DNA of 64,000 nucleotides. Source: Lepidodermella squamata. Taxonomy: Eukaryota > Gastrotricha. Both the position numbers and the translations under genes were made by a program. This document shows, in pieces, positions 36,065 to 49,279 of the stretch (position 1 is the first letter of the stretch; each line of letters starts with the position of its first letter). Below the pieces are notes generated by a model, which did not search any database, was not told the DNA's origin, and saw nothing but the letters and a program-made list of their open reading frames with translations. The stretch spans positions 2,666,001 to 2,730,000 of the forward strand of contig JBLDXI010000004.1 in assembly GCA_047495785.1 (NCBI GenBank). Direction: 5' to 3'.

Positions 36065-39000
36065 TAAAAAGTCGAGCGCTGATTGGTTAATTGAGCGTTG
36101 CTAAGACTCCGGAATGAAAAATTTCTGCCGTGCTATCCACAAATAAATAATTTATTTGTTACGTTAGAAATGGTTTGGGTTGGGTTAGGGTTGAAGACTG
36201 GGTCTTAAACAGTGGCGTAACCCGTAACCAGCTGGTTGTTTTGGTTGGTCAAACAACTACATACCAAGATGAAAACTCAAAAACCCCTCCCGCGGCCTAA
36301 AAAAGCCTCGCTAAAATTGCTTAAATGGGGAGGATATGTTTGCAAATTGCCAAAAATTGTATCGCTTCGCTCGAAGTCTCGATATCGTTGATTGAAAATC
36401 GGCACTAGTCGGCCTTGAATTATCCTGGGAGAAATTCAAATTACATCCTCAGATCTATTTGGAACTGATTGGAATAAATTGGTACGGAATTCAATGACGT
36501 TTAGTACTGAATTCAATCATTTAATTCGGTAATGATTCACTATTTCCCGTGAATGTAGTTAAATTTAGAGGATCAACAACATTCTCAAAACGAAATAGGG
36601 AAAGTGCTGTCGCTGTAAACAGCGTTAAATGTTGTTTTTCAAGTTGATTTGGCACGCGAACAGCTTACGGCCTTTTGTGAACAGCTAATACATTGAACCA
36701 GTTGAACCCTTTGAACTCGTCGCCGTCAACATCTGTGACCCTGGCGCGTGGCAACTCGAGCTCAAGCTCGACCTCGATTTTTCGACATTTTTTGATAAAA
36801 TAAAGACGTACATATCTGGAGCTTGTGTGAGAACATGACTCACTAATCTTTTTATTCTCTAGCTTGGAATATTAACTGCTATCAGCATAGCATAGCATAG
36901 CGATATCTTTATTACACCATTATTATTAGTCATTAAATATTAACAAAGATTTCAGTGCAAAGAAAATGAGTAGGCAAAATGATAAAATAAAAATCACTCG
37001 ACGTACCCAGCGAGCTGTTGAATAAATTAACGTCGAGAGTGCCGAGCGTGGCGAGCGAAGTGAGCCTCAATTGTCACTTTTTCGCGAAATCATCGGTTGA
37101 AAATGCGATGATAATGCTTCGAATTAGAAAATCTTGGATCTTGGAAGAAGCTCACTAAAACGCAACTCAATGCTATAAGATTTAGTTCGCTTTTCTATAA
37201 AATTGTCATATTTCCTACACCCAATTTTGCCTGTTCACTTGAAGCGTTGAATGTTGATTTTATTACATCTGATGAGCGTGTGCTGCCTCCATTCATGAGC
37301 ATCGTACACAGCTAGCACAGATAGCTTTATCACTTTGAGTAATCAGATTTCAGGCCCAGTGATGAATTTTACAGATTTCAGAACGGATTTCCGGGTCAAT
37401 ATATCAGAAAATGGGCCGAAATTTCTCATTTCTGTTTCCATTGTTTGTCTTCGCCTTGTTGATCTCACGGCATATCAAACGCTTATCGACTGTCGCACAA
37501 TCGCACGCTTATCCTTAACGTGATCAACAATCGAAAATCGATAACACAAAAAAGGCGCTGCTTCTTTTTTGCTTCTAGTGTCGCGTGTTTCAGTTCTCGA
37601 TAACAAAACAAAATATGGCCTGTTATCGGCTTGTCAACACCCACCATGAAGCTCGTGAGTTTACGCTAATGAATGAATGATTGTTCGGGCACGTGCCGAT
37701 ACGAAAAATAAAAATAAGTCTTTTTTCACACACAAATACATTTTTAGTTTATCAAACATTAAATATTTATGAAACCGAACTTTACTAGAGTTCCGCTGAC
37801 CACGGAACAAAGCTGGTCTGACACTGGTCGTTTCTCACAGATGTATCCCATAGAACATAGAACAGGATAATTTCAGTTTCTTTGGCAAGGCAGGGTTGCT
37901 ATAGATGATAGTTTATTAATTGATTGAGAAATCGTTGTGGTTTTCATTTTTATTTTTTTTCTTGATTGTGGGCTCTTCACCTGTCCCCTTCACTCTTTTT
38001 CTCAGGTAGCAAAGTTGATTAGGACGCATGCCCGCTCGACGCCCTTACAGTATTTTTCCCGAAGTTTTAGTTTACCTTGTATACATATTTGGTTACCTAA
38101 AATTTCATTTTTAGCAAAAGATTGATCGGTTTGAGGTTATGGTTAGGTGACAGGCTTATGTTTAAGGTTAGCTTTAGGGTTAGGTTTTTAATAAGTCTCG
38201 GCTTTTGGGTAACTTCGAATTGTAGGGTTCAGTACTTTGTCAGTAGCTGTTTTTAACCAGAACCGAGTGATTATATGTATTCATTTGCGTTATGCAGCTT
38301 AAATTTTGTGACAGATTGTGTATGAATGCAATTTGAAAATTAATAATACTATCAAATTTATTAAATAAATAATTGTCACATTAATTCTAGATTTTTCAAG
38401 ATAAAACATGCTTTTTTCGAGACATTTCTTCGTAGAGATGGCTTGCATCATCGCCATTATCGCTCAAGGCGTAATGAATGTAAGCTTACAATTTAGACAA
38501 TTTTTGCATTTGTTTATTTATTTGTTAATTCATTGGCTCCACAGGATGAAAAGGCCGATGCCGAGCAGGTGCGACAAATCCTATACAAGCTCTATTCTCA
38601 GAAGCGACTGGATGGTGGCCGAGAAATAGTGAGATATTTCACGCATATTCTTAGAAATAACCGAATAGAATAAATATAAATAACCGAAAAGCCCATCGGA
38701 ATTTGATGATAAGCGGTACCACAAAAGGGAATTTTCCGCCCAGTCAAATTTCTCGTAATTTTCAAGATTTATTCTTAAACTAAGTTCCGTTAGCATTGTG
38801 AAACGTGTCAGAAAAAAGACAGAGGCTAGGTGTGGTGACAACTGATCAAGCTTCTATTTAACATGCGACAACTCGGCACGACTATTAGGCAAACTCAATT
38901 CGACACTAAAAATTTCAAGGACCGAAAACGACAATTCGGCAAAACGATAACTCGACATGATGAAAATCACCAATATGGGTAAACGACGACTCGGCAGGAA

Positions 39001-39121
39001 TACATTTCTGCCACTTCTGCCACTGCCGAGTAGTATTTTTGCCGAGTTGTCGTTTTCGATCGAATAAAAATTATTGTCGAATTGACACTTGCTGAATTGT
39101 CGCTGCCGAATTTCCCAGTTG
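35390..39121. repeat. Near-identical duplicated block, copy 2
   Basis: This is the copy of 13105-16836 (offset 22,285 bp). Its left edge is sharp and its right edge grades into about 10% divergence within the intron of C'. Confidence 0.95.
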
Positions 39122-40555
39122 TCGTTGCTCAATTGTCATACAGCGGACTCAATCTTCGGGGCCATTTCACTCTAAACCCTTTCACGACCGTAAAGAGGAT
39201 TTAGGAATTCGGACTTCGCCTGACCCGTTATTCAAAGAAGGGGTGCTCTTATCAAGGTCTCGTACATTTAAAAAGCTAAAAACGGCACGATTTGAGGCGC
39301 TAATTCTTTTGGATCGTAAACAGCCCTACCTATATGAAAGAGCTTCAGGGAGAACAGGGAGAGGACTTTTATTCAAATGCTTTTCACCCAAAATTATTGT
39401 CTGGTTTCGCCACTGTCGATAAAATTAAGGATTGATGAATCAGAATTCAACCGATAGCTTGCTAGCCGAAACTCGTATTCGAATTCAGTTTTCAAATCCT
39501 GTATCGGCCTGGGCGCCTAGTCCTCAAAATTGCAGTGCGCTGGAAATTCGATATTCCCGAATACCTAAAAGTAAATTGGTAATCTATGAATCATCGAAAA
39601 ATCATCAAAATCAAAGCGACAGTAATCGGCCGACCAATCATTTATAGCCTAGGCCCATTCTTGCTCCGACGATGGAGTCCCTTAGCTTTCAAATACTATC
39701 GTTAAGATGAGCCGTACTCACTCTTCGCTGAAAGATGAAACAGATTTCGCACAAATTATCGAAAATCATATTTTTGGCCGTAAGTGTATGTCGAGTCATT
39801 TTTCGGTTTATTCATTTTCCCGAAAATATTTGAAATGCCCTTTCACTTGTGTTTCCGTTGCAAATCACAGTTGCCTATTGAGAAATTCGAGGTGCCGAAG
39901 ACAAAAGCCGGGCTGAGTCCGAGCGAGGCGCAATCTATGTACGACACATTCATGGCCAAGTATCACAGAAGCAAACCAGCGGCAACCGACGAAGGCGAAA
40001 GCGTGCCCAATCTCAACGCAGCATCGTCTAGAGCCTGGCGGCTGCCCTTGGCTATTAATTTCAAGGAGGATCGTGTTCAATGTGAGTTGATCCGCTGTTG
40101 CTGCGTTAAAAGATTCTAACTGTAAATTGACAGCCGCTGAATTTAAACCTAAGTTCATCGCTGCTCTCGACCTTTACAAGCAACACACGTGCTTCGATTA
40201 CAACCTAACAAACGAAAGGATTGATCTAGAGGTTAATGAAGACGTGTAAGTCGGCTATGATGCACAATCATTTAGTGATTTTGCTCTTTTCCAGCTACGC
40301 TTACACGCCAGGCCCCGCCGCAGGAAATTCTCAAGCATATGCATACATAGATGTACCGATTACAGTGAGTACCATCGACATTCTTTGTCATTAGAAATCA
40401 GCCGTTGCTCCCAAGCTTTAAAAATTGTAACAAGAGAGGTGAGCAAGGTGATTTATGAATTTATGAAAAATTATACCTCCTCTATTTTCAACTGATTAAA
40501 GGAAAGTTAAAACGTGTATTGCTGACGTTGATCAGGATAATTTCATTTCACGTGT

Positions 40556-41010
40556 TATATATGTCGTATCGTATAAGGCAATCCCTCCAATTGCCGATAG
40601 AGATATCTCAATGAGCAATCCGATTTTACTTTTTGCCTGTTGTTTTCATCAGCCTTCAGGTTATTGAATTATAATCTATCACATATTAAAGTGCCCGAAT
40701 AGCTCTATCGATTGGTCAGCTAATATATTAATAAAGAGTTTAAATGGACCGAGAAGGCCAGAGGACAGTTACAGTGAAAATACGCTAGCTTTTTAAAAAC
40801 TCATAAAACACGCAGTTACGGAACAAGTTATTAGGGAAAATGGGCTCTGCTAGATAGGCGAAGGGCTATTCTGCTATCTTGCTTGGTTTCCAAATTAAAA
40901 AACCTGATTAAAATAACTGAAAATGACGTTGGGAACAATTCGGATTGCTCTTTGAGATATCTCAATCGGCTATTGGAAGAAATTGCCTTATACGATACGA
41001 CATATATAGG
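40556..41010. mobile_element. Foldback element in intron of C'
   Basis: The arms at about 40556-40632 and 40936-41010 share TATATGTCGTATCGTATAAG and GAGATATCTCAA in inverted order. It is absent from gene C. Confidence 0.75.
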
Positions 41011-41506
41011 ATACGGGTTGATTTGCTCGTCCGTTGATTCCCTCCTTTGTTGGCTTAATTAAGTTCCGTTAGGAAAACCTTGTTTTGTCAGCAACGACAC
41101 CTTCTAGAAGCTAAGTTATTAGCTAATTTAATTCAGAGTTAATGGGCGAATGAAGCTTATTTTACTAAAATGAAAGGCTAATATACATATTTTGATAGTC
41201 GCTTCTTGGCATCAGCGCTTGCGGCCAACATTTTAACAAAACAGAAGTGCAATTTTGCATTAAACTTGAAAGAAATTTCAATATTCCACATATTTCAAAT
41301 GCTACGGCGAGAAAAATGGTGAATTCGGAAGCTCAGATATCCGAGGTCGTTGGAAGTATTAGGAAGTTGTGGTCTTCAGTCGCAAGGCTTTTAAAGTACA
41401 ATTCAACTGAGCATTTCAAAATCGAAAATGCATATATTACCAGAGCAAGACTGACGCTGAAAGGCAAAGTCTTACCGAAACGTAACCTGAGATATGATTT
41501 AATGCT

Positions 41507-41989
41507 CGTTAGCGTTTCGGTATAACTCTCCATTTGACGGTAACTCCATCTCGTCATTGTTCTCTAGTTGCGGTAAATAGTTTACCGTAAACAGCACTAC
41601 ACTGCGACACTAAGTCGTAAAATACTCGCGTGCGGTAAAATTAATTTCTCTGCGGTAATTTCAGCTCATATTATCTTGTAGGAACAGTAGGAATTACAAG
41701 CATATTATGGGGGAATAGAAATGGAGTTGGAACTGCGCTCAGGTTATATGATGGTGTGCGCGCGCAGCTTAGAATACAGCGTGTTACGCAACCGCTGTAG
41801 CGCATTGCTGCGAGCCGCAAGCCACAAGCTTGGGCCGCAAGTGCTTCTGCGGTAAAAATAACACCGCGTGCGGTAAAAATTAACTTACACGGCGCCGTTA
41901 GTTTTACTGCACGAGCATTAAGTAACCTGGTTTGCGTACTGCGGTAAAATACTTACCGTCAAATGGAGACTTATACCGAAACGCTAACG
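41507..41989. mobile_element. MITE in intron of C'
   Basis: The inverted ends start CGTTAGCGTTTCGGTATAA and continue through CTCCATTTGACGGTAA. TGCT flanks both sides. The interior is rich in TGCGGTAAAA words. It is absent from gene C. Confidence 0.8.
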
Positions 41990-43932
41990 TGCTGAATAAA
42001 TCTGAGAATGGCGATTTTCATTAGCCCAGTGGCTATCGGAACAATTTATTCATTATTTTGATAGGCAATTCATCGCATTTTGGCCTTTGCCATCGGCGTG
42101 GTAAGTCAAGCTCCATTCCTTTATTCGCTCATAAATTTGGACATTACAGGAAGAGGAGTTCACTCGCCCTGATCGGGACACGTACTTGACCGTGACAGCA
42201 GAATAGTAAATATTGTTTGCTTATTTGTTTGCTTACTCATTTTTATTTGTATTATAGCAATTGGATAAAGAAAATTATTCCAGCCGAGAAGTTCGAAGGT
42301 TATGGTGTACCTTTCGACTACGCGTCCGCAACAATGATACATCCGCTCGTAAACGGAGGCGACGTTGAACCGAAGGACTGGCGCTATGTTGGTGCCATGA
42401 ATCCCCCGCTGCCATCTTTCAACAACTTCAAAATTATTAACATGTTTTACGACTGCCTAGGTGAGATTAATCGAGCTTTTACGTGTCACGTTTCACAGCA
42501 CAATCTTTCCAGCTAACTGCAGTGGGCCTGCTCCGAACTGCACCCATGGCGGCTACCGGGATCCCAAGAATTGCGCCATCTGCAAATGCCCGCCCGGTTT
42601 CGGCGGCCCCTTCTGCGACGATTTGCCTGTATTTCCTGGTGAAACTTGCGGCGGTGTGATCTACCTGGAGCCTGGAGTCTCGCAATTCATCGAATCTCCT
42701 AATTATCCTAACAGTTACCCGATCGGCAGTACGTGTTCATGGCGAGTCATCAGCAGCCAGGTGACACCTTGTTGCCTACTTGAACCTTAAATTTTCAACC
42801 GAATTACAGCCTGGCATAGTGTTTGGTTTTGACGGCAAACCCGATCTCACCGTTGGAGTGGGTAAGCACCGATAAAACTAATACTTATTGTTGAAAGTGA
42901 AGTTCTTTAATTCGGGTCATTGATTGGAAAGATTCGCATGCTGATGGGCTAACAGCTGGCCAATCGGAGTGTATAATCTTTTCATAAACCCAAAAACACT
43001 AAAATAATTTACCGTTTTTTTAAAAGATTAAAATTATTCTGATTCTGCTATAACGCAGTAAATGATGGTTACACAAGAAGCACCGAAAGCTGTTTCGATT
43101 ACGTCGAATTTCGCAACCCCGTCGATGGTACTCAGCCTTACTTGGTACAATGCTACGGTGGAGGAGTCATGCGATATCCCTATAACACCGTCTCCTGGTA
43201 ATGATTTCTTATTCAAGGCTCTCATCTTTAAATCTGCACGAATGTACCATATCAGTTCAACCTCCTCCGGCTAAGGCATTTGGTCGATGCGTGGCGAGTT
43301 CGACGAACGAATATCAGGGCTGCAAAGCTAAGTGCTCCACTAGCGAATACTCGCTGAAAGGCAGCAAAACCTACACTCCTACGCGTTCATGCGAAATCGG
43401 GGTTAGAATTATTTACATTTGAAAATTCTAAAAAAATTGATTGCTGTCACAGTCGGCTAAAAAATGCGAGAAGGTTGTGCGAGGAGTTACCACCTACCGA
43501 TGCATTGGGAATGATATGAGTTGCGACAAAGCAGCTGGAGAGCGACAGGTTTAAACAGTTTTCTCCTGTTTTCGAAATTATTTTTCCATTTCCTCAAGTT
43601 GCAAGAATACAATGGCTATCGTTATTTCTCAAGAAATTTTCTGTCATGTCAACACTCCGACGGCATGGTTTGTTTCTATTTGATTCTCCGACATTGTGTT
43701 TCACTAATTTTCCGCAAATTAGACTTACGTCCGCTGCTTCAACATTCGAACGAAAGCATTCGCGGAATGCCGTAGAAAGGCTCTTGGCTGCCACCAGGAT
43801 GAAGTGAGTTTAAATCGTACTTCTCAAATCATTTTTACCGTCATTTTTCTAATACCCCAGTTCGCCCTTCCCTCAACAAACCAAGATCCCATCAGATCAC
43901 CAGGCCAGTGCTATGGTGGTCTTACAGTCTAA

Positions 43933-44607
43933 TAGCCACATAAAGCCACACTTCTGGACTTGATTCGATGGCAACAGTTATCTTTATTGTAAAATGTTCA
44001 GCCATCACGTGATACCACGTTGATATTTAATATTGCCGGCCTTCCATGTTTAAAGCAGGCTTTTAGTTTTTCTTTTGAAAATGTTGATCGCTTAATAAAG
44101 TTATCATCGTTTCTGGCTTCCAAAGCTGCATGTGGAAACAAGCTAAACAGCTAGATTGCGTCAGGATAACAACAGTTACCATATTAGGTAGCGGGTTGAC
44201 GTTCCGCGTTGTTATCAGTTCCGCTTAGATGAACTACGCCGCGGTTTACTTGCATGTGAACAAATCCCTTGGCGATGGACGCTGAAAATGAATTTTTTTT
44301 TATTTGAAATAAGTATGCGCAAAACGTTTTGCCTCGCATACTAATGTGTTTACCCAATAAGCTTTTAGAATGGGTCAATTTTCAGACTTATTATCGTGCG
44401 ATAAGAAATCACATACAGTCAAAAGCATACAGACAATGTTATTTGGGACTCACGTGATGTTATATAGATCAAACTAATACCTTTTTCCAGACTTTGTTTA
44501 ACGAAAAGGGCAGAGCCAAAATAATTTCTCAGGACATCGGTGCAATATATTCAGCCTGAAAATGGAACTCTTTCATTCCACGTATCCAATTAAATATTTC
44601 CACAATC
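43933..44607. other. 3' flank of C' and intergenic
   Basis: Homology to the flank of gene C runs to about 44182. Nothing else is recognised before the small secreted gene. Confidence 0.5.
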
Positions 44608-44930
44608 ATGAAGGTCATTGCCGTATTGGCAGCTGTTCTAGCCGTTGCATTTGCGAATCTTAAGCTGGAAGGTACGCCATTTTTCTAATCAATAATCGAC
44701 ATTGCAACTCTTTTATAACGGCAGACGTAGTCTGTCCGGATGGCTTCACTGGCATTTTCGACAATAAGGCGTTTTGCTGCAATGGAAACGCCAATCCCCT
44801 TAATCAGGGACTGGAATGCTGCGGCAATGCTGCTCACGATCCTTCCATTCAGAAGTGCTGCGATAATGCTATTCTGGCTGCTCTCGGGGACAACAAAGAT
44901 AGTTTTAATGAAATAAACTGGAATATTTGA
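44608..44930 (+). CDS. Small secreted CC-dyad protein (galaxin-like spacing)
   Basis: Two exons (44608-44671 and 44725-44930) join to 89 residues. The start gives a clean signal peptide (MKVIAVLAAVLAVAFA). The mature part of about 70 residues has one single Cys (VCPDGF) and three Cys-Cys pairs (AFCCNG, LECCGN, QKCCDN) at 10-20 residue spacing. Paired cysteines at regular spacing recall galaxin-type matrix proteins, but the protein is short and I do not assign a family. It is probably extracellular. Confidence 0.75.
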
Positions 44931-46530
44931 GAGTTTTTCTTCGGGGTTAATTTTTCAAAGCCTAATGGAATTTAACTCGAAATAGACTTCCGCCTGATCG
45001 AGGCTGGCAATATCGTAATTGGTAATTGGTATTGGTATCTCCATAGCTTTCGAGGGCCCCTTGGCACTTTTTTCGGGGGCCCTTACCACCGTGAGTAAAC
45101 ACACTTTTCGTACTTGTACTACCGATAGCGTACCGAGAAAACACAAGGTAGCTATGGAATCCCGAGAAGTTAGACTAAGTTCTCCTAAAATCTTGTTATT
45201 TCTCGGCCGGTCGAACTGGGAGTACCTTTCTCCCAGTCTCCCCGCTACTTCGCGCACTGCGTCCATTTAAGAGCTCACCAATAAGATGTCCGTTACATAC
45301 GATTAACGATTAAATCCGCGATAAATCTCTGGCTATATGGACAAGCTGGGATCAAGGATACCCGAAAAATTTATGGTAGCGAAAAGCTTCATGAGCAATT
45401 AAGTCGAAATATCACTCCATAGTACTCTAAAGTCCATCTCGCTCGGGGTTTCAGATCAGGGGGAAATTTCATTTCTCTATGCCTGGCTATAGAATAATGC
45501 TATTCCTACATGCGCACGACACTTTTAGTCTCCCTAAAAGGGTGCAATGGGTACATAGGGGTGATTTCAGCATAGTCATTTCGAGAAAATAAAACATCCA
45601 ACTTGAACTTTCACGAAAACAATTCTGCCTTTGAAAAGACAAATACTTTTCATTCGGCGATTTTTGTCTTGTGTGCACCTTGATGTTTAGGCGCACATTT
45701 GTTCCGATAGGAACGAAAGTTCCCACCCCATTGCCATTTTCCGCGCCCTTTCCCCTTTCTTTCATTACTTAAATGGAAGACCCCCCCAATTCCAAAAGGG
45801 CAGGGTTTTTCATCCGATTTCCTTGCAAGTTATATCAATCGATAGCCCTTGACGAGAAAAGCTTATAAAAGATTTTCCAGCTGTTTTCGCCGGACCATTT
45901 TGGAGAAATTGGCAAAAAACTGCATTTTTTCTACTTTTCTGGGGACATGACCCAATTTAAACTAGGTCAACGCGTTGCTATTTTTAGCTGCGCAATCACT
46001 AATATATGGCCAGTACTGCGCGCATCACTAATAATAGAGATATACTGATCGCGTTTTGGCCTTGGCCACTGTTACTCGGGCTTTCATACAATTTGGCCTC
46101 CCTCCTCGGGGAGGGAGGCTTTCGATATATAATTGCTTACTTCCATTTCCTTAAAGATGTAAATTCGCGCAACAAAGGCTTAATTGAGATTTGATTGAGG
46201 AAAATTTAACGATGGATTATTATCGACATATAATCAATGATTATAATCATTCCATCGACATAATTGCTACAGTTGTTTGGTTTATTATGTTGTGGATGAA
46301 GCTTATTACCTGCTCTGATTTGGACATTTCATACTGCATTCGATAACAGGCGACCGCTTTATATTGCTCTATATGATACTACCAGAAGAAAGTTTATCTG
46401 GAAACGTGGCGAATTCCTTGGTTTTTTTATTGGCAGAATCCGCTGGTTACGGGGTCTTGCCGTTTTTCCGTCTGTCCTCATGTCGGAGAAAAAGGTCGAA
46501 AGGTGTGATATCTGATACCCGAATTCAGAC
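44931..46530. other. Intergenic, no gene seen
   Basis: Open frames on both strands near 45.0-45.3 and 45.5-45.8 kb lack splice support and recognisable domains. I call nothing here. Confidence 0.4.
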
Positions 46531-46946
46531 CAGAGATGAGAATGGGTCAAAGAAATCGACCCAGGACCAGAGGAGACCCATGCCGGGAGGACCCAGGACT
46601 CAACTTTTATAGCCCAAGTGACTCATAAATCTAAATTTCGTAATTTTGAAGCGGATGACTCATGACGTTGTTTTTATGCATATCACGCTTTATTCTCATC
46701 GGCAATCGTCAAAAATCGTCAAAAATTCACTTTTACATGTCTTCTAGCTCAGAAAACACTTGTCAAACTAAATCAAAAGTGGACACTTTTCATGGCTTGA
46801 AACAACAAAACTTGCGCCTGCAAAATTTCGGGCTCTCTCTGTCAGGCGTGGGTGATTGAAAGCGACCCAGGACCCAGGGCAATTTGTGGAAAAAGGTGAC
46901 CCAAATTACCCATTGACTCATTTAACCCGACCCATTCTCATCTCTG
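46531..46946. mobile_element. hAT-type MITE
   Basis: The inverted ends CAGAGATGAGAATGGGTC and GACCCATTCTCATCTCTG are perfect. The flanks ATTCAGAC and GTTCAGAC agree at 7 of 8 bases, an 8-bp duplication. The interior repeats GACCCAGGAC. No transposase. Confidence 0.85.
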
Positions 46947-49279
46947 GTTCAGACTACTTGCCACCAGGAGAATGGGATGAACAGTAGGCTAATGACAAAG
47001 CTCATATGGAATGTTGATGGCCAGTGAAAGTAAAATTGATAAAGATGAGCCTGCCGGAAATGTTTTTGAAAACCATTAGTTCTGGAGCAATCTTCGAAGG
47101 CTTGCGCGAGCTGATGAATATTAATGTAAATTACATCATGTTAAGGTGTCGTTTTCTATGTGTATAGAATACCGTACTGCCCGTAAAAAATGTCAGCCTC
47201 GAACAAATGGCAGCCTCAAATAAATGTCAGATGTCAGAGGTTAGAGGTCGTTCGAAAAATTAATTTCAGGCCCGAAATAAATGTCAGGTCAATCGCGGGT
47301 ACAATACTGAAGATCACTAGAGGTCAGGGACCAATTTTTTGGCTGGAAATACGTAGAATCTCCGGGAAATGTATGCCATTTTGGTTACATATGCAGTTAC
47401 TTATTGGTTCGGATAACTATGTCATTCCCTTTTCCCTTTTTCCTTTTGAATTTTGAATAGAATTGTCCTAAAAAATATAGGTCGAGTAGCTTGGCCAATT
47501 CGATATTTTACGGTATAACATTCGTAAATCGTTTATATCTGAACTCGCCGCACTCGATTTACTCATCTCAACTCGCCTCCGGCTCGTTTCGATTCGTAAA
47601 TCTCGGTCGGTCGGTTATAGGTTTTACCATACAAATGCCAGGGGTTCATCAACGTTTGAATAAATATAAGTGCCATGGTTTTTATCCCTGGCAGTACAGT
47701 AAGTGCAAAATAAAACGATAACATGTTGGCCATAGAGAAAAAGTGACCAGAGTAAGCACTCAAGCTACAATTTTGATCTGCATTATTAAATCGAGTGCTT
47801 CTTAAAACGGATATCTCCGTTGCACACCAAATTTTGCATGCATATAGAACGCGAGCTGCTCTTTCACGTGGTATAAGATTTGAGGTGGGCAATTGCTGCT
47901 CAGTCTTTATGCGAATTCGGTGGTTCTAAGTTATATTGTATATACTCTAAGTTATGAGTATATACATCAGTCACTTTAAATACTCTATTTAACTTTAACT
48001 CGTCAGTCCCCATCCATCACCCATATAATCACAGAATCAACTCCTAATGTCAGGATTGATGATTCGCTGGCTGCAATTGATTAAACATGCGGTTTATTGG
48101 AGGGTGGGGCTCAGGCCCTTCCTTATTAAGGGAGGGCGTTTTGGGAGAGTTGGTTTAACCTCTAAATTCGATTATCCCTCATCATTTACCTTTTTACATT
48201 GAGCTAGCACTTTACTAGCACAAAAAGCTGGATTTTTGGTCAACCGTCATTCGCCGTCAAAATCTTCATGCTCTCCGGCTGGCCGAAGCATGAAGCATCA
48301 GTGGTCACGACTCATGAAACAGAGCGCCCATTCCAAGCCCCCAAGATCATCAGTTGTCTTGGTTCGACGCTGCCTCCATGAAGCCACTCAAATCGGTCGC
48401 TTGCCAGCTGGGTTCGCACAGAAATCACTGCATTATACATCGCGGCGTTTGGAAGACTGGCAATAATAGAAGCCATCTGCTCGCTGCAAAATGGTATCCA
48501 GGTCGCGACTCGCGACGGAAATTAACCATAAATTCGGGTGAATTTTGCCGGTCGAAGACTCGCCGAGAAGCCAGTCATTGTCGCCTCTAACGTTGCTAAG
48601 GCTAATCACTGAATTTCGGTTGCTGGTTGCTGTTCAAAATCGCGAATTCGGAGGGAAAACCAGTTCGGCATCGCGACGGTTACTATCAAGACATTTCGAC
48701 GACCTCGTTTTTCGCCTCATTTTGTCAAATTTATGTTTTTGCACGTGAAATTGCTTTCAAGTAAAATTGAGTTTTTCGCTGTTTTTGTGACTTTGCTACG
48801 ATTCTCGAGAAAATGCGTTTTATGAAAGTTTCGAGGCAAATTCTGAGCAAAATGCTGCCCACATTTGTGGCATTTTCATGCCACAGAGAAATTATTGGTT
48901 GCCATCATTATATCATGAAAATGCTACAAATGTGGGCAGTACGCGCTGTACCCACTATCCCCCATCTTGGAATTTCGATTTTTTTATTTTGAAAAGATAT
49001 CGATTTCAAAGGCCGATTCAACCAATAGGTTAATTTTCTAAATGTTCATAAAATAGTTCAGCTAGCAGATAATTTTGCAGCTATCAGCTATTCAGCTATC
49101 AGAATCAATAAGAAAATTCCCGGCACCAATTTTGGTCGATTGTCTACAGAATCTTGAAAATGACGATTTTTTGAAGAAATTGCGAATTTTGGCTTATTTA
49201 TTGGCAGATAGCTCGTCCAATAAGAATCAGAAAACTCGGGAATAAATTCCACTGAAGTGTCACAGGCGGCCTCTATTTA
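46947..49279. other. Intergenic with one long hairpin
   Basis: No gene is supported. AAATGTCAG words recur near 47190-47290. A hairpin with 26-bp arms (CTGCCCACATTTGTGGCATT; one mismatch) lies at 48855-48939. Confidence 0.45.

Larger units (their letters stand above)
38408..43932 (+). pseudogene. C': second inactive astacin-like gene, missing kringle-like unit
   Basis: Exons parallel gene C: 38408-38479, 38545-38628, 39871-40081, 40134-40245, 40295-40364, 42065-42100, 42150-42205, 42258-42460, 42513-42760, 42810-42861, then 43059 onward. The degenerate active site is kept (HRILAFAIGV, TRPDRDTYL), as are EGF and the first half of CUB. In the next exon about 350 bp present in C (19939-20286) is gone, removing the CUB end and most of the kringle-like unit. 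The junction is out of frame and reaches TAA at 43199-43201. Module exons (from about 43260 to 43932) are still present downstream with open frames. It is either a recent pseudogene or a short secreted astacin-EGF product. The intron 40365-42064 has grown by two inverted-repeat elements. Confidence 0.8.

Noticed and set aside
45019-45270. Open frame with hydrophobic start (MVIGIGISIAFEG)
   Set aside because: No splice context, no domain, and overlapping frames on the other strand of similar length.
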